A stretch of 15,948 nt of DNA from assembly GCA_964586775.1 (NCBI GenBank), contig CAZPJD010000303.1, positions 1 to 15,948 on the forward strand, written 5' to 3'. This DNA comes from JADLEX01 sp964586775. GTDB lineage: Bacteria > Lernaellota > Lernaellaia > JACKCT01. The notes below the pieces were generated by a model. It did no database searches. It had not been told where the DNA came from and saw only the letters and a program-made list of their open reading frames with translations. This document shows, one piece after another, positions 7,621 to 14,523 of the stretch (position 1 is the stretch's first letter; every line of letters begins with the position of its first letter). The position numbers and the translations under genes are program-made.

Positions 7621-9822
7621 GTGTCCGGAGTGCCGTTGGCCATCGTGCCGCTCGTTTGGCTCGCGATCGGATTCCTCGCCGCGATCTCGTTCGCGCCAAA
7701 GGCGACGCTCGTCGAACGCGCCGCATATACGCTGCTCTTCGGCGTCGGCGTCGTACCACTGCTGGCCGTCGCGCATGCGTTTCTGGCGCCGGCGTTCGTC
7801 ACCAACACCTCGCTTCTGGTCGCCACCGCGGTCGCCGCGATATTTTTTGTGGTGCTCGCCTGGCGTCGGCGCGCGGCGGTCTGTCGAACGGAGCCGGCGA
7901 TGCGTTGGGACGCCGCCGTCATCGCGCTTTGCGTGCTCGTCGCAGCCATCGCGTGGCGGCATTACAACGATGCGGAATTCGTGCTCGCCCTCGCGTCGTA
8001 TCTGCAGCGCGGCGAGGCCGAATGCTTCTACATGCAGACCTTCAAGCTCGTCGGGGCGCTGCACCCCGGCGGGATCCGCACGTCCCTCGCCGAGGCGTAC
8101 GACATCATCAGCACGCCCGGCAACGTCGTCTTCACATCGGCGTTTCTCCCCGTCTTCGGCCGACATGCGTTTCACGTCATGTACGTCGTGTTTCAGGTGC
8201 TGGCGTTCGGTTTTTCGTATCTGCTCGCCCTCGCATGGACCGAAAAACCGCTCGCCGCGATCGTCGCGGCCGCGCTCGTGGTGCTCAGCCCGTATCTGCT
8301 GTGGATCGAGGTACTCGATCGCAACGTGATCGCCTTTACGCTCGGCGCGGCGCTGCTCCACGCGGCGTGGACGCGCGACGAAAGAGTGGGCTTTTTGGGT
8401 CTTCTCTGCGGCCTGTGCGCGGGAACTGGTTTGCGCTTTTTGTGGATTGTGGGCGTTTTGCCGATCGCGCTCATTTTTTTGGTGAGGAAACGATCGGGCA
8501 GATCGCTTGCGAAATTCGCCCTCGTCGCGGCGGCGACGTTTGCGTTCAACCTGCCGCACCTGTCGTGGCACGGCCTGCACACGCTGGGCGAGACGACCCC
8601 CGCGTGGAAGCTTGCGCTCGATGCCCTCCTGCATCCCTCGCGAACGCCGCTCGTGCCGCTCCCCAACGCCGCATGGTACGGCGCTCAGATGCTCCGTTCT
8701 TTCGGCGTTGCGTCGCTGGCGCTGGCGCTGGCCGGAATGATCGATCTGAAACGCCGTTGCACCGCGCGGTTCGCGATCCCATTTCTGATATTCGTGCCGA
8801 TACTCTTTGTTCTCGCCACGCAGCGCGACTGGATCGAGGCCGACAAGCTGCGCATTCTCGTCTCGGCGTTCCCCGCGCTCGTCGTCTGGATCGCCGCGGG
8901 CGTCGCGAGTTTGATGGATCGCGAAGCGCGTGCGGCTCGTTGGGGGACGGTGGGAATCTGCGCGATGGTCGTGGCGGCGGCGGGTCTGGGGATGAGGGCG
9001 TGGAACGCCCCGATGGACGAGGGGACTCGCCACCGCAAACCCGTCTATCAAGGCGATTCGGACGCGTACTCCAACTTCTACCGCGGCGAGTTCTCGCGGT
9101 TTCGACTGTGGCCGCGATATGCGTCGCTCGCCGACAAGCTCCATTGGAATCGCAAGCAGGGCGAATCGCTCATCGTCGCGCGGACGCTGTTGGGTGAGGG
9201 CGGTTCGCCGCGCGTTGCGGAGCATCCATGGGTTCGCGCGGCGTTTGCCGATGCCCTGAAGACGCAGACTCCGAAAGTCGAATATTCCGGGCGTTTCCGC
9301 TCCCTGACCGTCGATCTCGAACGCCTCGTGACGGACCCGCCTGCCGCGGTCCGCTCGGCCGCCGACGGGACGGAGTTCTTTGTGGATTACATTGACGAGG
9401 CGAGCGTGCTGGACGTGTACCACAAGTCCGTTCCCGTTTCGTGGCAGCCGGAGCCGCTCACCGTGACCGTGCTGCCCGGCAAACCGGAGTTCCATGCCTT
9501 GGGCGAACTCCCGATCGAGATCAACGCCTTCGTGAGCTACGGCAAGGACGAGGTGGGATTCGAGCGGGTGAACCTGATCCATCTGGGAACGCAGAACCGC
9601 AAGCCGGTCGCCTTCGACACCGGCCTGACGGCGCTGCCGCAAACCGACGCCTCGCCCGTCATTTCGCTGCGCGTTCCGGCGGAAGTGCGCGTAATCATTC
9701 GGTATTGGATCGTGGATTCGGCCAAGGGGACGCCCCACCGGATCGATTCGTGGGTGATCGAACCGGGCGAGAGCGACCCCCAAATCGGGTTCTTTCCGCT
9801 CGAACCGGAGTCCTATTTGTAG
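7621..9822 (+). CDS. Polytopic membrane protein with soluble C-terminal domain (GT-C-like layout, function unknown)
   Basis: I do not recognise this 733-residue protein as a named family. About 12 hydrophobic segments lie within residues 5-458 (for example 5-25, 34-55, 62-81, 96-112, 180-206, 209-228, 254-288, 358-374, 384-400, 410-432 and 441-458). A hydrophilic tail of about 275 residues (460-733) is rich in beta-type sequence. After about the fourth segment there is a loop with an acidic motif, HYNDAEFVLALASYLQRGE (114-132). This is where GT-C glycosyltransferases (PMT/ArnT type) carry their catalytic acid, followed by segments such as RNVIAFTLGAALLHAA. That layout hints at a lipid-linked-sugar transferase but does not prove it. 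The GTG start lies eight bases after the mannosidase stop, with only a weak ribosome site, so translation probably depends on coupling. It is the last gene of the mutarotase-mannosidase unit. Confidence 0.75.
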   Translation: MSGVPLAIVPLVWLAIGFLAAISFAPKATLVERAAYTLLFGVGVVPLLAVAHAFLAPAFVTNTSLLVATAVAAIFFVVLAWRRRAAVCRTEPAMRWDAAVIALCVLVAAIAWRHYNDAEFVLALASYLQRGEAECFYMQTFKLVGALHPGGIRTSLAEAYDIISTPGNVVFTSAFLPVFGRHAFHVMYVVFQVLAFGFSYLLALAWTEKPLAAIVAAALVVLSPYLLWIEVLDRNVIAFTLGAALLHAAWTRDERVGFLGLLCGLCAGTGLRFLWIVGVLPIALIFLVRKRSGRSLAKFALVAAATFAFNLPHLSWHGLHTLGETTPAWKLALDALLHPSRTPLVPLPNAAWYGAQMLRSFGVASLALALAGMIDLKRRCTARFAIPFLIFVPILFVLATQRDWIEADKLRILVSAFPALVVWIAAGVASLMDREARAARWGTVGICAMVVAAAGLGMRAWNAPMDEGTRHRKPVYQGDSDAYSNFYRGEFSRFRLWPRYASLADKLHWNRKQGESLIVARTLLGEGGSPRVAEHPWVRAAFADALKTQTPKVEYSGRFRSLTVDLERLVTDPPAAVRSAADGTEFFVDYIDEASVLDVYHKSVPVSWQPEPLTVTVLPGKPEFHALGELPIEINAFVSYGKDEVGFERVNLIHLGTQNRKPVAFDTGLTALPQTDASPVISLRVPAEVRVIIRYWIVDSAKGTPHRIDSWVIEPGESDPQIGFFPLEPESYL

Positions 9823-9827
9823 CATGT

Positions 9828-9841
9828 CCGAAAATTTCCGG
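9828..9841. promoter_or_regulatory. Imperfect palindrome upstream of the HTH-PilZ promoter
   Basis: CCGAAAATTTCCGG matches its own reverse complement at 12 of 14 positions. It ends ten bases before the -35 box of the next promoter and follows the stop of the membrane-protein gene by six bases. The place and symmetry would suit an operator, perhaps for autoregulation by the downstream HTH protein. It could also be chance in a short AT-richer gap. Confidence 0.25.
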
Positions 9842-9850
9842 TAATTTCGC

Positions 9851-9879
9851 TTGCCAAGGGCGCAGGAATTTGCAATAAT
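9851..9879 (+). promoter_or_regulatory. Strong sigma70-type extended -10 promoter of the HTH-PilZ gene
   Basis: TTGCCA (9851-9856) and AATAAT (9874-9879) each match consensus at five of six positions and are spaced by 17 bases. TG at 9871-9872 adds an extended -10 element. The start would be near 9886, about 32 bases before the ATG at 9918. This is the best promoter in the window and marks the HTH-PilZ gene as its own unit. Confidence 0.65.
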
Positions 9880-9917
9880 CCAATTGCTTCTATTTCTTCG
9901 GACGGATGGGAAGCGGC

Positions 9918-10454
9918 ATGACGAAGAAGGTTTTCACGACGGGCGAGGTGGCCAGGCTGCTGGGCATCAACATCAACACCGTCATCAAGTGGTTCGACGA
10001 CGGCGAGATCGAAGGCTTTCGTCTGCCCAACGGCAGCGGTCGTCGAATCCCGCTGGCCAACCTGCTGCGTTTCATGAGCTTCCACGGAATCCCTTACGAC
10101 CTGCTCGAGGAATCGACGCCCATGCGTCGTCGCCACCGCCGCGTAAATTGCGAGTGGAACGGCCGCGTCTCGGTGGTAAACGGCCACGAATACGGCCCCT
10201 ACGAAGCGCACATCGCCGACGTTTCGCGCGGCGGCGCGCGGATTCGCGTCGTCGGTCAGACGCTCTCGATTCCGATGGGCGAGCACACGGTCACCCTCGG
10301 CCTCACCGACGGCCCCCTTTCCGGCACGGTCATGCACGGGCGCATCGCCCACCTCGCCGGTCAAGACGACGGCCTGACGGTCGGCGTCGAGTTCCAGCAC
10401 CTCGGTGACGACGACACGATCCGCATCGAACGTTTCGTCGAGACGCACGCGTAA
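9918..10454 (+). CDS. HTH-PilZ fusion protein, putative c-di-GMP-responsive DNA-binding regulator
   Basis: This 178-residue cytosolic protein has two domains. Residues about 4-60 (VFTTGEVARLLGININTVIKWFDDG, then GSGRRIPLANLLRFM) form a winged-helix fold of the MerR/excisionase HTH_17 type. It has the usual 'EVA-LL-I...TV-KW-D-G-I' pattern, which indicates DNA binding. Residues about 70-172 are a PilZ domain. RRRHRR (70-75) provides the RxxxR motif (Arg71, Arg75), and DVSRGG (101-106) provides the D/NxSxxG motif. Both c-di-GMP-binding signatures are thus intact. The combination suggests a one-component regulator that reads c-di-GMP and controls transcription; target genes are unknown. The ATG at 9918 is preferred over the ATG at 9906 because GGGA (9908-9911) then lies six bases upstream. 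It has its own strong promoter and lies between two sugar-related operons that it might control. Confidence 0.85.
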   Translation: MTKKVFTTGEVARLLGININTVIKWFDDGEIEGFRLPNGSGRRIPLANLLRFMSFHGIPYDLLEESTPMRRRHRRVNCEWNGRVSVVNGHEYGPYEAHIADVSRGGARIRVVGQTLSIPMGEHTVTLGLTDGPLSGTVMHGRIAHLAGQDDGLTVGVEFQHLGDDDTIRIERFVETHA

Positions 10455-10474
10455 CCGCCCGCGCTCGATTTCGC

Positions 10475-10504
10475 TTTACGCCCGAGCGATCTACCCCCTA
10501 TCAT
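10475..10504 (+). promoter_or_regulatory. Possible promoter of the TPP enzyme-dehydratase operon
   Basis: TTTACG (10475-10480) and TATCAT (10499-10504, five of six to consensus) are separated by 18 bases. The start would lie near 10510, about 58 bases before the ATG at 10568. A six-base inverted repeat, CGCTCG (10462-10467) with CGAGCG (10483-10488), straddles the -35 box and could be an operator or the end structure of the preceding gene. Confidence 0.4.
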
Positions 10505-10567
10505 GACCGCGTTCGTGCGCTTCGACGCGTCCGGATCACCTCGTGAAATTTCCTTTGGGGGCCGTGC

Positions 10568-12457
10568 ATGAGTGGGGACCAGGTCGCCCGCGAGCGTCAC
10601 GAGCGCGCCATTACCATCGCCGGGGCGGGCGGATTCGAGGCGGCGATCACGACGGGTGCGATCCCCACGCGGATCGACACGACACTCGCCGAACTGATCG
10701 TGCTCGGGCTTCTTCGCCAAAACGTCTCGCGCTACATCACCGTTCTCGGGCACGGTTCGACGGAACTGGGTGAAGTGCTGCGCATCTACGAAGGCGCGGG
10801 GCTCGTGCGCACCTTCGGCGTGCGTAGCGAGATCGAGGCGTCGCACGCGGCGGCGGCGCTGCGTTGGGTGAGCGGCGAAAAGGCTGCCGTGGTCACGTCG
10901 ATCGGCCCAGGCGCGTTGCAGGCGCTGGCCGCGTCGCTTGCGCCCGCCAGCGACGGGCTCGGCGTGTGGTACCTCTTCGGCGACGAGACCACGCACGACG
11001 AAGGTCCCAATATGCAGCAGATCCCGCGCGAGGAGCAGGGGCTCTTCACACGGTTATGCGCAACGATGGGCGACGCCTACTCGCTGCACACGCCATGGGC
11101 GTTGGGAACGGCGCTGCGTCGCGGGCTCGCGCGCGTGGACGATCCGCATGTCCCCGGCCCGTTTTATCTGCTGATGCCCCTCAACACGCAGCCCGCCGAG
11201 CTCGCCGGATTTCACCTCGACGAACTGCCGTGCGGTACGCCGCCATCCATCGGCGCATCGCAGGACGAGCGCGCGTACCGCGATGCTGCAAACGCGATTC
11301 GCGGCGCTCATCGCGTGGTCGTCAAGATCGGTGCGGGAGCGCGCTTTGCCGGCGCGTCGATCGAGCGCTTTCTGGAACTCGCGCACGCGACGGCGGTGCT
11401 TTCGCCGCGAAGCACGGGCGCGATCCCCTTCGTGCATCCGCGCAACATGCAGGTTGGCGGATCGAAAGGCAGCATCAGCGGCAACTTCGCCATGGAGCAG
11501 GCCGACCTCGTCGTCGTGCTCGGTTCGCGGGCGGTCTGCCAGTCCGACTGCTCGCGCACCGGATACCTGAACGCGCGGCACGTCATCAACATCAACACCG
11601 ACGCCCGCGCGGCGATGCACTACGCCCGCACGACGGCGCTGGTGGGCGAGGCCGGACCGACCCTCGATCGCCTTTGCGCGCTACTGGAAGCGGACCCGAT
11701 TCCGCGAACGCCCGAGCGGGCCGCGTGGCTCGATGCGTGCGCCGCGAAGCGCACCGAATGGGAGGCGTTCAAGCGCCTACGCTACGATTCGCCGACTCTG
11801 CATGACGTGGTGTGGGGCGGCCCGGTGCTGACGCAGCCCGCCGCGATCAAGCTCATCACCGATCTCGCCCGCGAGCGCGACGCGATCACGTTCTTCGACG
11901 CGGGCGACGTGCAGGCGAACGGATTTCAGATCGTCGAGGACGATCGGCCCGGTCGCACATTTACCGAGACGGGCGCGAGCTACATGGGCTTCGCGACGTC
12001 GGCGCTGCTCGCGACTGCGCTCTCAAGAAGCGTTCCCTACGCGGTGGTGCTCACGGGCGACGGGTCGTTCACCATGAATCCGCAAGCGCTCATCGACGGT
12101 GTGCAGCACGGCGCACGGGGGTGCGTGGTGGTGCTCGACAACCGGCGCATGGCGGCGATCTCGGGCTTGCAATGGGCGCAGTACGGGCACGATCACGCGA
12201 CGAACGATGCCGTCGCCGTGGATTACGTCGCGTGGGCTTCGGCGATCGGAGGTGTGAAGGCGATCTTCGGCGGTCGAACGCCGGATGAGCTTCGCCGCGC
12301 GCTGGACGAGGCGTTCACGCACGAAGGCGTCTCGCTCGTCCACGTGCCGGTCTATTGCGGGCAGGATGAACTCGGCGGTCTCGGCGCGTTCGGGCGCTGG
12401 AACGTCGGCAATTGGGTGAACGACACGCAGCGACTGCGTCACGAGCTTGGCCTTTGA
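10568..12457 (+). CDS. Thiamine-pyrophosphate-dependent enzyme, distantly IolD-like (acetolactate synthase superfamily)
   Basis: This 629-residue enzyme has the three-domain layout of the TPP acetolactate-synthase superfamily. The N-terminal PYR domain includes VLGHGST (59-65), SEIEASHAA with Glu88 at the cofactor-activating position, and TSIGPGA (110-116). The central domain (about 235-375) contains KIGAGARFAG and ADLVVVLGSR. The C-terminal PP domain has the TPP/Mg motif, GDG at 497-499 through DN at 524-525. Length, VLGHG, TSIGPGA and a late GRWNVGNW resemble IolD, the trihydroxycyclohexane-dione acylhydrolase of inositol breakdown. Similarity elsewhere is low, so iolD function is not claimed. 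It probably cleaves or joins a C-C bond of a sugar-derived 2-oxo compound. A G-run (10557-10561) six bases before the ATG is a weak ribosome site. The next gene follows after 23 bases, so they are likely co-transcribed. Confidence 0.85.
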   Translation: MSGDQVARERHERAITIAGAGGFEAAITTGAIPTRIDTTLAELIVLGLLRQNVSRYITVLGHGSTELGEVLRIYEGAGLVRTFGVRSEIEASHAAAALRWVSGEKAAVVTSIGPGALQALAASLAPASDGLGVWYLFGDETTHDEGPNMQQIPREEQGLFTRLCATMGDAYSLHTPWALGTALRRGLARVDDPHVPGPFYLLMPLNTQPAELAGFHLDELPCGTPPSIGASQDERAYRDAANAIRGAHRVVVKIGAGARFAGASIERFLELAHATAVLSPRSTGAIPFVHPRNMQVGGSKGSISGNFAMEQADLVVVLGSRAVCQSDCSRTGYLNARHVININTDARAAMHYARTTALVGEAGPTLDRLCALLEADPIPRTPERAAWLDACAAKRTEWEAFKRLRYDSPTLHDVVWGGPVLTQPAAIKLITDLARERDAITFFDAGDVQANGFQIVEDDRPGRTFTETGASYMGFATSALLATALSRSVPYAVVLTGDGSFTMNPQALIDGVQHGARGCVVVLDNRRMAAISGLQWAQYGHDHATNDAVAVDYVAWASAIGGVKAIFGGRTPDELRRALDEAFTHEGVSLVHVPVYCGQDELGGLGAFGRWNVGNWVNDTQRLRHELGL

Positions 12458-12465
12458 TTTCCAAC

Positions 12466-12475
12466 GAGGGGAGGG
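12466..12475 (+). promoter_or_regulatory. Strong double ribosome binding site fixing the aldehyde dehydrogenase start
   Basis: GAGGG occurs twice in tandem, five bases before the ATG at 12481. This is the best Shine-Dalgarno site in the window and rules out the earlier in-frame ATG at 12412, which lies inside the TPP gene. Confidence 0.75.
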
Positions 12476-12480
12476 CGGCC

Positions 12481-13917
12481 ATGAACGCGCCCACGGAGAT
12501 GTTCATCGACGGGTGTTGGACCGCGGCCTCTGGCGGCGCGCGGATGGATGTGCAGAACCCCGCGACGGAAGAGGTGATTGGCAGTGTGCCGGTCGCAACC
12601 GCGGACGATCTCGACCGCGCGCTTGGCGCGGCGGACGACGCGTGGAAGTCGTGGCGCGATGTGGACGCGTGGACGCGCAGCGCAAAGATCCGCCACGTGG
12701 CCGCGATGATCCGCGAGCGAACGGAGGACATCGCGCTCGCGCTCACCACGGAGCAGGGCAAACCGTTAGCCGAGGCGCGCGCCGAGGTCCACGCCGCCGC
12801 CGATCAATTCGACTGGTTCGCCGACGAGGCGCGGCGCATCTACGGCCGCGTCATCGATGGCCACTCGCGCGCACACCGGCTGATGGTGATCCGCCAGCCA
12901 ATCGGCCCGGTCGCCGCGTTCACGCCGTGGAACTTTCCCGCTCTGCTGCCCGCGCGAAAGATCGCGGCGGCGCTCGCGGCGGGGTGCTCCGTCATTCTCA
13001 AACCCGCGGAGGAAGCGCCGTACACGTCGCTGCTGCTCGCGAAAGCCTGCGAGGACGCGGGGATCCCTCCGGGTGTCGTGAACGTGGTCACGGGCGATCC
13101 CGCGATGATCAGCGCACACCTGATTCGCTCGTCCATCATCCGGAAGGTCAGCCTGACCGGCTCGGTGCCCGTGGGGCGCGAGCTGCTGCGTCTCGCGGCC
13201 GAGGGCATCAAGCCCGTCACGATGGAACTGGGCGGGCACTCGCCCGTGCTGGTGTTCGACGACGCCGACATTGAGCACGCGGCGACGGTGGCGGCCCGCG
13301 CCAAGTTTCGCAACAACGGCCAGGTGTGCATCTGCGCGAGCCGGTTTTTCGTGCAGGCGGGCGTTGCCGACGCGTTCACGCGAAGGTTCGTCGAGATCGC
13401 GAAGTCGCTTCGCGTGGGCGACCCGATGGACCCGCACACGGAGGTGGGGCCGCTCTCGAATGGGCGACGACTCGACGCCACCGAGGCGCTGCTAGGCGAT
13501 GCGGTGAGTAAGGGCGCGCGCGTGGCGTGCGGCGGTACGCGTCCGCCGGGACGTGAGCGCGGGTATTTCTTTTTGCCCACGGTGCTGACCGGCGCGGACC
13601 GCTCGATGGATATCATGACGCACGAGCCGTTTTGCCCCATCGCGCCGATCGCGACCTTCACCGATCTCGACGACGGTCTCGCGCGGGCGAACGACACCGA
13701 GTACGGCCTCGCGGCGTACGTCTTCACGCAGAGTACGCGCACGGCGTTTCTCGCCGCGGAAGGCATCGAGGCCGGAATGGTGGGCGTGAACAACATGGTG
13801 ATCGCGGCGGCGGAGATCCCCTTCGGCGGCATCAAGCAGTCGGGCTTCGGCCGCGAGGGCGGCAGCGAGGGCATCGAGGCGTACACGGTGACGAAGTACG
13901 TGAATTTGCTGCTTTGA
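12481..13917 (+). CDS. NAD(P)-dependent aldehyde dehydrogenase, succinate-semialdehyde dehydrogenase type
   Basis: This 478-residue cytosolic enzyme of the ALDH superfamily would oxidise an aldehyde or semialdehyde to the acid. The catalytic set is complete. FTPWNFP holds Asn151. KPAEE holds Lys174, a cofactor contact. MELGGHS holds the general base Glu249, and NNGQVCICAS holds the nucleophile Cys283. HEPFCPI (381-387) stands for the common EIFGPV cofactor loop, with Glu382. The C-terminal PFGGIKQSGFGREGGSEGIEAY (447-467) is typical of the succinate-semialdehyde/2-oxoglutarate-semialdehyde dehydrogenase group (GabD-like), so a C4-C5 oxo-acid aldehyde is the likeliest substrate. A neighbouring sugar-acid dehydratase makes 2-oxoglutarate semialdehyde, as in the Weimberg route, an attractive guess. 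Length is normal and no residue is missing. The gene follows the TPP enzyme by 23 bases. Confidence 0.93.
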   Translation: MNAPTEMFIDGCWTAASGGARMDVQNPATEEVIGSVPVATADDLDRALGAADDAWKSWRDVDAWTRSAKIRHVAAMIRERTEDIALALTTEQGKPLAEARAEVHAAADQFDWFADEARRIYGRVIDGHSRAHRLMVIRQPIGPVAAFTPWNFPALLPARKIAAALAAGCSVILKPAEEAPYTSLLLAKACEDAGIPPGVVNVVTGDPAMISAHLIRSSIIRKVSLTGSVPVGRELLRLAAEGIKPVTMELGGHSPVLVFDDADIEHAATVAARAKFRNNGQVCICASRFFVQAGVADAFTRRFVEIAKSLRVGDPMDPHTEVGPLSNGRRLDATEALLGDAVSKGARVACGGTRPPGRERGYFFLPTVLTGADRSMDIMTHEPFCPIAPIATFTDLDDGLARANDTEYGLAAYVFTQSTRTAFLAAEGIEAGMVGVNNMVIAAAEIPFGGIKQSGFGREGGSEGIEAYTVTKYVNLLL

Positions 13918-13945
13918 GGCGTGGGGATCGAAGGAACTTGACGGA

Positions 13946-14203
13946 ATGGCGTTGATGAAAGTCCGATTTCATGAGCACGCTTTGGAGCGAATGGCGGAGC
14001 GCGGCGCTTCCCGCGAGGAGGTCGTCGAAACGATCGAGTCGGGCGAACGATTTGACGCCAAGCACGGTCGCATCGGTTTTCGAAAGACTCTTTCGACCGA
14101 TCGCATCGTTCGCGGGCGGCGGTGCCTGGGCAAACAGGTTGAAGCGATCGCCGTGGACGAATCCGGCTATCTGGTCATTACGGTGATCGTCCGGTATTTT
14201 TGA
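13946..14203 (+). CDS. DUF4258 family small protein (possible toxin-like partner)
   Basis: An 85-residue basic protein matching the DUF4258 pattern: an N-terminal VRFHEHALERMAERGASREEVVETIESGE (6-34) with the H-ERM-ERG-S-EEV-E-I-G spacing, then a beta-rich part ending EAIAVDESGYLVITVIVRYF. DUF4258 proteins are small single-domain proteins sometimes compared with the RelE/ParE toxin fold. The direct biochemical role is not established, so toxin function is inference. AAGGAA (13931-13936) lies nine bases before the ATG. The gene sits 28 bases after the dehydrogenase, and its stop is followed at once by the DUF2283 gene. It is out of place in a catabolic operon. Confidence 0.8.
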   Translation: MALMKVRFHEHALERMAERGASREEVVETIESGERFDAKHGRIGFRKTLSTDRIVRGRRCLGKQVEAIAVDESGYLVITVIVRYF

Positions 14204-14205
14204 AC

Positions 14206-14211
14206 AAGAGG
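14206..14211 (+). promoter_or_regulatory. Ribosome binding site deciding the DUF2283 start
   Basis: AAGAGG lies nine bases before the GTG at 14221. It favours that start over the in-frame TTG at 14200 that overlaps the DUF4258 stop and has no such site. The site lies just beyond the DUF4258 stop, so the two genes are probably translated as a pair. Confidence 0.6.
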
Positions 14212-14220
14212 ACGACGGAC

Positions 14221-14475
14221 GTGAAACTGACGTACGATCCCAAGGCGAACGTTGCGTATCTCCGATTTCATTCGACGACCCAGGGCGTCGAGAGCGTCCG
14301 CGTGTCCGACGACCTGAACGTGGACATCGCACCGGACGGTTCGGTGTACGGCATCGAGTTTCTGAATCCCAACGAGCAGTTTCGCGACGCGGAACTCGGC
14401 CGTCTGGTCTTTCAAACGGCGAGCGGCGAGCGCGAGGTGGAGATTCCGCTCGAGTCTCCGGGCGCGGGGTCGTGA
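14221..14475 (+). CDS. DUF2283 family small protein (possible antitoxin-like partner)
   Basis: An 84-residue acidic protein with the DUF2283 pattern: LTYDPKANVAYLRF (3-16), a region ending VRVSDDLNVDIAPDGSVYGIEFLNP (26-50), and a C-terminal acidic tail. In this family the 'YD...D-LYI-L...E-V-D-DG-++GIEIL-A' core forms a small beta-rich fold. DUF2283 genes often lie directly next to DUF4258 genes, as here, which supports a functional pair. No activity is proved for the family. The acidic product beside a basic DUF4258 product fits an inhibitor-effector pair, but that is inference. The start is set by the AAGAGG site. The next gene begins 48 bases later. Confidence 0.8.
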   Translation: MKLTYDPKANVAYLRFHSTTQGVESVRVSDDLNVDIAPDGSVYGIEFLNPNEQFRDAELGRLVFQTASGEREVEIPLESPGAGS

Positions 14476-14523
14476 ATTGATCGCGCCCGTTTCCTCAAAT
14501 CTCCACCAGGAACACCGTTCCGC

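Noticed and set aside
7438..9825. 795-residue open frame on the minus strand
   Set aside because: It is antisense to the membrane protein and mannosidase end. The product is almost all charged residues (R, E, D, H, Q) with no domain, as expected from the complement of hydrophobic codons.
14200..14220. TTG start for the DUF2283 gene giving seven extra residues
   Set aside because: There is no ribosome site at a proper distance, whereas GTG at 14221 has AAGAGG nine bases upstream and the family pattern starts right there.
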